From contig NC_013131.1 of assembly GCF_000024025.1 (NCBI RefSeq), forward strand, positions 4,650,001 to 4,714,000: a stretch of DNA of 64,000 nt. Reading direction: 5' to 3'. The stretch's first letter is position 1, and each line of letters begins with the position of its first letter. Shown here one piece after another: positions 58,860-64,000 of this stretch. The DNA comes from Catenulispora acidiphila DSM 44928. Its GTDB lineage: Bacteria; Actinomycetota; Actinomycetes; Streptomycetales; Catenulisporaceae. The notes under the pieces are model-generated. The model had not been told where the DNA came from, ran no database searches, and worked only from the letters and a program-made list of their open reading frames with translations. Position numbers and translations under genes: made by a program.

Positions 58860-61800
58860 ATGGTTGACGACACGTCCCACGAAAGCGCGAGCACCGCGGA
58901 TCCTCCGCCCAACCGCCGGAGCCTGGAGCAAGCCCAGCCGCCCCGGCGCCATCCCGTCGTGGGCGTCGCCACGGCCCTGCTGCAGGCCGACGGCCGCATC
59001 GTCCACTGGAGCGCCGCCGCCGAGGCGATGCTCGGCTACTCCGCCGCCGAGGCCGAAGGCGCCCTCGCCATCGACCTGCTCGGCTCCGAACGGCTCCGCG
59101 GCGACATCCTGACCATCTACGACGCCATCTTGCAGGGCGAGGACTGGACCGGCGTCTTCCCGGTCCGCCAGCGCGACGGCAACGTGGCCCAGCTGGAGAT
59201 CCACACCTACCGCATCGACGCCGGCAGCCCGCCGCCGATGGTCCTGGCCACCGCGGTGGACGTGCGCGCCGTCCGCGAGGTCGAAGCCGACCTGGCCGTC
59301 CTGGACAGCTTCTTCAGCCAGTCCCCGGTCGGCATGGCGGTCTACGACACCGAGACCCGCTTCGTCCAGCTCAACGCCGCCCTCGCGGCCGCGCACGGGA
59401 TCTCCGTCGCCGAACACCTCGGCCGCCGCGTCCGCGACGTGCTGCCCGGCGAGGAGGGCATCCGGGTCGAAGCGCAGGTCCGGCAGGTGCTGGCCACCGG
59501 CGTGCCGATCGCCGACGCCCGCTGGGCCGGACCGACCAACGGGGACGCCGAACACGGCGACGCCGTCCACGACCACACCTGGTCGGCCTGGTACTCCCGG
59601 CTCCAGGACGCCTCCGGCCGGGTCTTCGGCGTCAGCTCGACCGTCATCGACGTCACCGAACGCCACGAGGCCGAGGAACAAGCCGCCCGCGCCCGCCGTC
59701 GCCTGTCCCTGCTGGCCGAGGCCAGCGCCGCGATCGGTGCGACCCTGGACGTCCGCCAAGCAGCGCGCGAACTGGTCAAGGCGATGGTCCCGGAGATCGC
59801 AGACGTCTGCGGTGTCCACGTCCTGGAGCATCGCTCCCAGCCCGAATCCGTGGCGGCGCAAGCGGATCCGGAGGCGTACGTAGCTCGGAGGGTGGCTTTC
59901 GACGCCGTCAGCGAGGACTTCCCCTACGACGACGTCCCGATCGGCCAACTGTTACGGCTCGACCCGAAATCCCCGTACTCCGAAGCGCTGCGCAAGCGCC
60001 AGACCGTCGTCGTCGCCCCGTCCGAGATGCCCTCGATCATCGCCAACCCGACCGGCCGGCTGAGCACGTACTACGCGCGCCGGGCCCAGACCGTGCGCGT
60101 CTCCCCGCTGGTGGCACGCGGCGCGGTCCTGGGCTTCGTGTCCTACGCGCGCGGTGCTGTCCGCGAACCCTTCGACGACCAGGACATCACCCTCGGCGAG
60201 GACCTGATCGCCCGCGCCGCCACCGCCTTCGACAACGCCCTGCTGTTTCAACGCGAGCGCGAGACAGCACTGGCCCGGCAGGAGACGCTGCGCCAAGCCA
60301 ACGCCGCCCAAGGACGCCTGGCGCTGCTCAACGACGCCAGCGTCCGCATCGGTACCACGCTGGACCTGCAACGCACCGCCGAGGAACTCATCGAGGTGGT
60401 GCTGCCGCGCTTCGCGGACTTCGCAACCGTGGACCTGCTCGTCTCGGTCATGCGCGGCGACGAACCCGCCTCACCGCTGCCCGGTGAGCCGGTGGTCGTG
60501 CAAGCCGTCGCCGTCGCAGAGTCCTTCCCCTCCGGACTGACAGAGGTCGCTGACGCAGTCGGAAAGACCTCCACCCGCGACGCCGCCAAGGGCTACGCAC
60601 GCAGCCTGCGCAGCGGACGTCCCATGGTGATCCCCATCGTCGATGAGGAATCGCTGGCCTCCCTCGCCTCCTCCCCGGAGCGCGTCGCCGGAGGTCTGGC
60701 CGCAGGTATCCACTCCTACCTGATGGTTCCGCTGCTCGCGCGCGGCGTCGTGCTCGGCGGCGCGGAGTTCATCCGCATGCAGGACCGCGAGCCGTTCGGT
60801 CGCGCGGACGTCGCGCTGGCAGAGGAACTGGCGGCGCGCGCCGCGCTGTGTATGGACAACGCGCGCCTGTATCGCAGGGAACGTAGAACCGCGCTGACGC
60901 TGCAACGCAGCCTTCTGCCACAGAACGTGCACCACACGATCGGCATGGAGATCGCGCACCGCTACCTGCCCAGCAGCCGGGTCAGCGAGGTCGGCGGCGA
61001 CTGGTTCGACGTCGTCCCGCTCTCGTGCGGCCGGGTGGCGCTGCTGGTCGGCGACGTGATGGGACACGGCATCCGGGCCGCGGCGACGATGGGGCAGTTG
61101 CGCACGGTGGCCCGGACGCTGGCGACCTTGGACATGGAGCCCGAGCAGGTGCTGACCCGCCTGGACGCGACTGCCGCCAACAGCGGCGACGACCAGTTCG
61201 CGACGTGCGTGTGCGCGGTGTACGACCCGGTGGAGCGCTCCGGCGTGATCGCCTCGGCCGGTCACCTGCCGCCGGTGATCGTGGCGCCGGACGGGACGAC
61301 CACCGTGCTCGACGTCCCGCCGGGACCGCCGCTGGGGGTCGGGGGCGTGCCGTTCGAGAGCGTGGAGTTCGTCCTGCCCGAGCGCAGCGTGATGGCGATG
61401 TACACCGATGGTCTGGTCGAGCGCCGCGGCCGCGATCTCGACGAGGGGATCAGCCTGCTGCGACAAGCGCTGACACAGCGCGACCGGCCCTTGGAAGAGG
61501 CCTGCGACGCCGTGCTGGCGGCACTGGTCCCCGGCGGCGCCGAGGACGACGTGGCGCTGATCATGGCCAAGACCGTCTCGCTGGCCGGGGACCGGGTCGC
61601 CACCCTGGCGCTGTCCGGCGACCGCCGCATGGCCGGCCAGGCGCGCAGCTTCACCCGCGGCAAACTCCGCGACTGGGGACTGGCATCCCTCACCGACCTG
61701 GCCGAACTCCTGGTCAGCGAACTGGTGACCAATGCCCTGACCCACACCGGCCACCCCCGCCAACTCCGCCTGTTCTGCGACCGCACCCTCACCGTCGAGG

Positions 61801-61979
61801 TCGCCGACTCCGACCCCCGAGCCCCCACCGCCCGCGGCTTCACCGACTACGAGGAAAGCGGCCGCGGCATCCAACTGGTCGACGAACTGTCCCGCCGCTG
61901 GGGCAGTCGCATCACCCGGCACGGCAAGGTGGTCTGGTTCGAGCTGGAGATCCCGTCCGGCGCGCCGACGGAGCATTAG
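58860..61979 (+). CDS. PAS-GAF-PP2C phosphatase with C-terminal HATPase (RsbU/RsbW-like)
   Basis: The protein has 1039 residues: PAS 1 (about 35-140), PAS 2 (145-275), GAF 1 (about 280-465, RRLSLLAEASAAIGATLDVRQAA), GAF 2 (about 487-670), PP2C (about 677-895) with GGDWFDVVPL, GDVMGHG, TDGLVERRG and EDDVALIM, and a HATPase anti-sigma-like domain (about 905-1039, ELVSELVTNALTHTG and ESGRGIQLVDELSRRWG). Phosphatase and kinase of an anti-sigma switch are thus joined in one protein. It probably balances the phosphorylation of a STAS protein in response to redox, light or small ligands. Confidence 0.93.
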   Translation: MVDDTSHESASTADPPPNRRSLEQAQPPRRHPVVGVATALLQADGRIVHWSAAAEAMLGYSAAEAEGALAIDLLGSERLRGDILTIYDAILQGEDWTGVFPVRQRDGNVAQLEIHTYRIDAGSPPPMVLATAVDVRAVREVEADLAVLDSFFSQSPVGMAVYDTETRFVQLNAALAAAHGISVAEHLGRRVRDVLPGEEGIRVEAQVRQVLATGVPIADARWAGPTNGDAEHGDAVHDHTWSAWYSRLQDASGRVFGVSSTVIDVTERHEAEEQAARARRRLSLLAEASAAIGATLDVRQAARELVKAMVPEIADVCGVHVLEHRSQPESVAAQADPEAYVARRVAFDAVSEDFPYDDVPIGQLLRLDPKSPYSEALRKRQTVVVAPSEMPSIIANPTGRLSTYYARRAQTVRVSPLVARGAVLGFVSYARGAVREPFDDQDITLGEDLIARAATAFDNALLFQRERETALARQETLRQANAAQGRLALLNDASVRIGTTLDLQRTAEELIEVVLPRFADFATVDLLVSVMRGDEPASPLPGEPVVVQAVAVAESFPSGLTEVADAVGKTSTRDAAKGYARSLRSGRPMVIPIVDEESLASLASSPERVAGGLAAGIHSYLMVPLLARGVVLGGAEFIRMQDREPFGRADVALAEELAARAALCMDNARLYRRERRTALTLQRSLLPQNVHHTIGMEIAHRYLPSSRVSEVGGDWFDVVPLSCGRVALLVGDVMGHGIRAAATMGQLRTVARTLATLDMEPEQVLTRLDATAANSGDDQFATCVCAVYDPVERSGVIASAGHLPPVIVAPDGTTTVLDVPPGPPLGVGGVPFESVEFVLPERSVMAMYTDGLVERRGRDLDEGISLLRQALTQRDRPLEEACDAVLAALVPGGAEDDVALIMAKTVSLAGDRVATLALSGDRRMAGQARSFTRGKLRDWGLASLTDLAELLVSELVTNALTHTGHPRQLRLFCDRTLTVEVADSDPRAPTARGFTDYEESGRGIQLVDELSRRWGSRITRHGKVVWFELEIPSGAPTEH

Positions 61980-61993
61980 ACAGAGCATTAGAC

Positions 61994-62059
61994 GCAGCAC
62001 TAGCAGGAGAAAGCGCCGCCGCGCGGTGGGCAAGACCACCGCGCGGCGCGCAGTGCTGC
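61994..62059. terminator. Nested hairpin between converging genes
   Basis: An outer stem pairs GCAGCACT (61994-62001) with AGTGCTGC (62052-62059). Inside it CGCCGCGCGGTGG (62017-62029) pairs perfectly with CCACCGCGCGGCG (62036-62048) over a 6-nt loop. It lies between the PAS-PP2C stop (+) and the MBL stop (-). Confidence 0.78.
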
Positions 62060-62073
62060 TGCAGGTCCAAGCG

Positions 62074-62691
62074 CTAGCGCTCAGCGCCGATCGTCGTGTC
62101 CTCGCCGTGCCCGGTGTGCACGACCGTCTCGTCCGGCAGCACGAACAGCTTGGCGCGAATGGACTCCTCCAGCGTCGGAAGATCGCTGTACGAACGCCCC
62201 GTCGCCCCGGGCCCGCCGTGGAACAGCGTGTCGCCGGTGAACACACACCCGAGTTCGGCCGCGAACAGACACACCGCGCCGGGCGCGTGCCCCGGCGTGT
62301 GCAGCACCTGCAACGCGACATCGCCGATCGTGAGCGTCTGACCATCGCTCAGATCGGCGTCCCACAGCGTCGCCTCCGGATCCTCCGGTCCGCCGTGCAC
62401 CAACTCCCACAACGGACGGTCGTCCGGGTGCAGCAGGATCGGCGCGCCGGTGCGCTCCCGCAGCTCCGGTGCGACGCGCACGTGGTCGTCGTGCGCGTGC
62501 GTGCACACGATCCCCTTCACCCGGCGCCCGCCGACGACCGCGAGGATCCCCTCGACCGAGTGCGGGGCGTCGATGACCACGCACTCGGTCTCATCGCCGA
62601 TCACCCACACGTTGTTGTCGACCTCGAACGTCTCGCCGTCCAGCGTGAACGTCCCGGAGGTGACCCCGTGGCCGACGCGCACCGCCGTCAC
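62074..62691 (-). CDS. MBL-fold metallo-hydrolase, partner of the mycothiol dehydrogenase
   Basis: The protein has 205 residues: [19 protein letters not shown] (the HxHxDH metal motif), [27 protein letters not shown] and [16 protein letters not shown] 62691 overlaps the dehydrogenase stop (GTGA). It is a class II MBL hydrolase and may cleave S-formylmycothiol or a related thioester; the pairing with MSMDH is well known in actinomycetes. Confidence 0.92.
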   Translation of the reverse strand: MTAVRVGHGVTSGTFTLDGETFEVDNNVWVIGDETECVVIDAPHSVEGILAVVGGRRVKGIVCTHAHDDHVRVAPELRERTGAPILLHPDDRPLWELVHGGPEDPEATLWDADLSDGQTLTIGDVALQVLHTPGHAPGAVCLFAAELGCVFTGDTLFHGGPGATGRSYSDLPTLEESIRAKLFVLPDETVVHTGHGEDTTIGAER

Positions 62692-63773
62692 AGGATCACC
62701 ACCGAGCGCAGAACCTCGCCGCGCTGCATGCGCTCGAACGCCGCCTCGATGTCCGTCAGCGCGATCTCCTCGCTGACGAACGCGTCCAGGTCGAGCTTGC
62801 CGCGCTGGTAGAGGTCGACGAGCACGGGGAAGTCGCGGCTGGGCAGGCAGTCGCCGTACCAGCTGGACTTCAGCGCGCCACCGCGCCCGAAGACGTCGAT
62901 CAGCGGCAGGTCCGGGATCCGCATCTGCGGCGTCGGCACGCCGACGAGCACCACCGTGCCGGCCAGGTCGCGCGCGTAGAACGCCTGCTTCCACGTCTCG
63001 GGACGCCCGACCGCCTCGATCACCACGTCCGCGCCGAACCCGCCGGTCAGCTCCTGGATCGCGGCGACCGGATCGACGGCCGAGGAGTCGACGGTGTGCG
63101 TGGCGCCGAGCCGGGTGGCTGTCGCCAGCTTCTTGGCATCGATGTCCACTGCGATGATCGGATTCGCGCCGGCCAGCGCCGATCCGGCGATCGCGGCCAC
63201 GCCGACCCCGCCGCAGCCGATCACCGCCACCGACTTGCCGCGCGTGACATTGCCGGTGTTGACGGCCGCGCCGATGCCCGCCATCACCCCGCAGCCGAGC
63301 AGCCCGACCGCCGCCGGGCGCGCGCTGGGGTCCACCTTCGTGCACTGACCCGCCGCGACCAGCGTCTTCTCGGCGAACGCGCCGATGCCCAGGGCCGGGG
63401 TCAGCTCCGTACCGTCCTCCAACGTCATCTTCTGCTTCGCGTTGTGCGTGGCGAAGCAGTACCAGGGCTCGCCGCGCCGGCACGCCCGGCACTGCCCGCA
63501 CACCGCGCGCCAGTTCAGCACCACGAAGTCCCCGGGCTGCACCTCGGTCACGTCCGGACCGACCGCCTCCACGATGCCGGAGGCCTCGTGCCCGAGCAGG
63601 AACGGGAACTCGTCGTTGATGCCCCCTTCCCGGTAGTGCAGGTCGGTGTGGCACACCCCGCAGGACTGCACCCGGACCACGGCCTCGCCGGGCCCGGGAT
63701 CCGGCACGGTGATCGTGACGATCTCGACCGGCGCGCCCTCGGACCGGGCGATGACTGCCTTCACCTGCTGCAT
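62688..63773 (-). CDS. S-(hydroxymethyl)mycothiol dehydrogenase
   Basis: The 361-residue protein is the usual length for MSMDH, a zinc alcohol dehydrogenase that oxidises the formaldehyde adduct of mycothiol with NAD, and may also reduce S-nitrosomycothiol. Catalytic zinc ligands are in [13 protein letters not shown] and GHEASG; the structural zinc site is [15 protein letters not shown]; the NAD motif is [15 protein letters not shown] 63773 has AAGGAG upstream. It is translationally coupled to the MBL hydrolase. Together they remove formaldehyde. Confidence 0.93.
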   Translation of the reverse strand: MQQVKAVIARSEGAPVEIVTITVPDPGPGEAVVRVQSCGVCHTDLHYREGGINDEFPFLLGHEASGIVEAVGPDVTEVQPGDFVVLNWRAVCGQCRACRRGEPWYCFATHNAKQKMTLEDGTELTPALGIGAFAEKTLVAAGQCTKVDPSARPAAVGLLGCGVMAGIGAAVNTGNVTRGKSVAVIGCGGVGVAAIAGSALAGANPIIAVDIDAKKLATATRLGATHTVDSSAVDPVAAIQELTGGFGADVVIEAVGRPETWKQAFYARDLAGTVVLVGVPTPQMRIPDLPLIDVFGRGGALKSSWYGDCLPSRDFPVLVDLYQRGKLDLDAFVSEEIALTDIEAAFERMQRGEVLRSVVIL

Positions 63774-63925
63774 GGCACTCCTTCGGGTAACGCTGACCGC
63801 GTTTGCGGCGATGGTTAGTGATGATATGGACACCCCGATCACGCGGGAACCACGCCACACCGGAGCACGCGTATCGTGGTCGCCGCATCCTTGCGGGATA
63901 ACGTTCGGGAGGGGTTCCGCAGTTC

Positions 63926-64000
63926 ATGACGGTCGAACATTCCGCCCTCGCGGGCTTGGACGAAGTCGCCTGGGACTCGCTCGAGCACGCCTACGGCCCG
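63926..64000 (+). CDS. Unknown protein, cut by the window end
   Basis: Only 25 codons are present (MTVEHSALAGLDEVAWDSLEHAYGP). GGGAGGGG lies about 10 bp upstream of ATG 63926. The opening, with D-E-V-x-W-x-S-L-x-H-A-Y-G-P, resembles actinomycete HEAT- or leucine-rich-repeat-variant proteins as I recall them, but so little is visible that no family can be given. Confidence 0.5.
   Translation, partial: MTVEHSALAGLDEVAWDSLEHAYGP

Overview
This window is GC-rich throughout and packed with regulators. STAS/SpoIIE-type phosphatases, roadblock proteins, a SigE-family sigma factor, DHA2 drug exporters, a mycothiol-dependent dehydrogenase and many GTG starts point to a large-genome, filamentous, soil-type actinomycete. 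A Catenulispora-like organism is a guess. I saw no rRNA or tRNA gene, CRISPR array or intact transposon.

Layout. (1) 1-9.1 kb: a MarR-type regulator cut by the window edge, a STAS anti-anti-sigma protein, a soluble hybrid histidine kinase built on seven exact 276-bp HAMP repeats, and an overlapping ANTAR-GAF-PAS-PP2C phosphatase. Together they look like a stress-signalling module. (2) 9.2-12.8 kb: a two-gene lipase operon, an alpha/beta hydrolase followed by a phospholipase D fused to a jacalin-like lectin. (3) 12.9-19.7 kb: two DHA2 exporters, a TetR regulator, and between them a cluster of three roadblock proteins, a DUF4388-like protein and a small acidic protein. (4) 19.7-25.7 kb: a hypothetical gene, an XRE regulator/quinone reductase pair, a TetR regulator with a tandemly repeated 3' tail divergent from a tautomerase-SnoaL fusion, and a WGR/beta-propeller protein. 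(5) 25.7-33.2 kb: a secreted glycosidase with bulb-lectin repeats, a monooxygenase remnant, an ArsR-type regulator/MFS pair, a MarR/VOC pair with paired operators, GAPDH and a GlxA-type regulator. (6) 33.3-37.7 kb: a sigma factor coupled to an MltG-like membrane transglycosylase, a BlaI-type repressor, and a serine recombinase with a degenerate catalytic domain. (7) 37.7-49.8 kb: a secreted sedolisin protease, CsbD, an NmrA-like reductase/AraC pair, a patatin/acyltransferase operon, an MFS exporter, a YdeP-type molybdopterin oxidoreductase and an MpaB-family oxygenase. (8) 49.9-64 kb: a secreted glycosidase with FN3 and CBM2 domains, a PadR/ABC operon, a decayed repeat-protein gene, a GGDEF cyclase followed by 72-bp repeats, a PAS-GAF-PP2C-kinase protein, and a mycothiol-dependent dehydrogenase with a metallo-beta-lactamase partner. 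The last gene is cut by the window end.

The most unusual signals are these: tandem repeats that carry the stop codon of the gene they follow, at three minus-strand genes (22.7, 37.1 and 57.2 kb); the PLD-jacalin/lipase pair; the sigma factor/MltG coupling; and two full-length proteins whose catalytic motifs are lost (the recombinase and the PlsC-like acyltransferase). All functions are read from motifs in the sequence; no database search was run.
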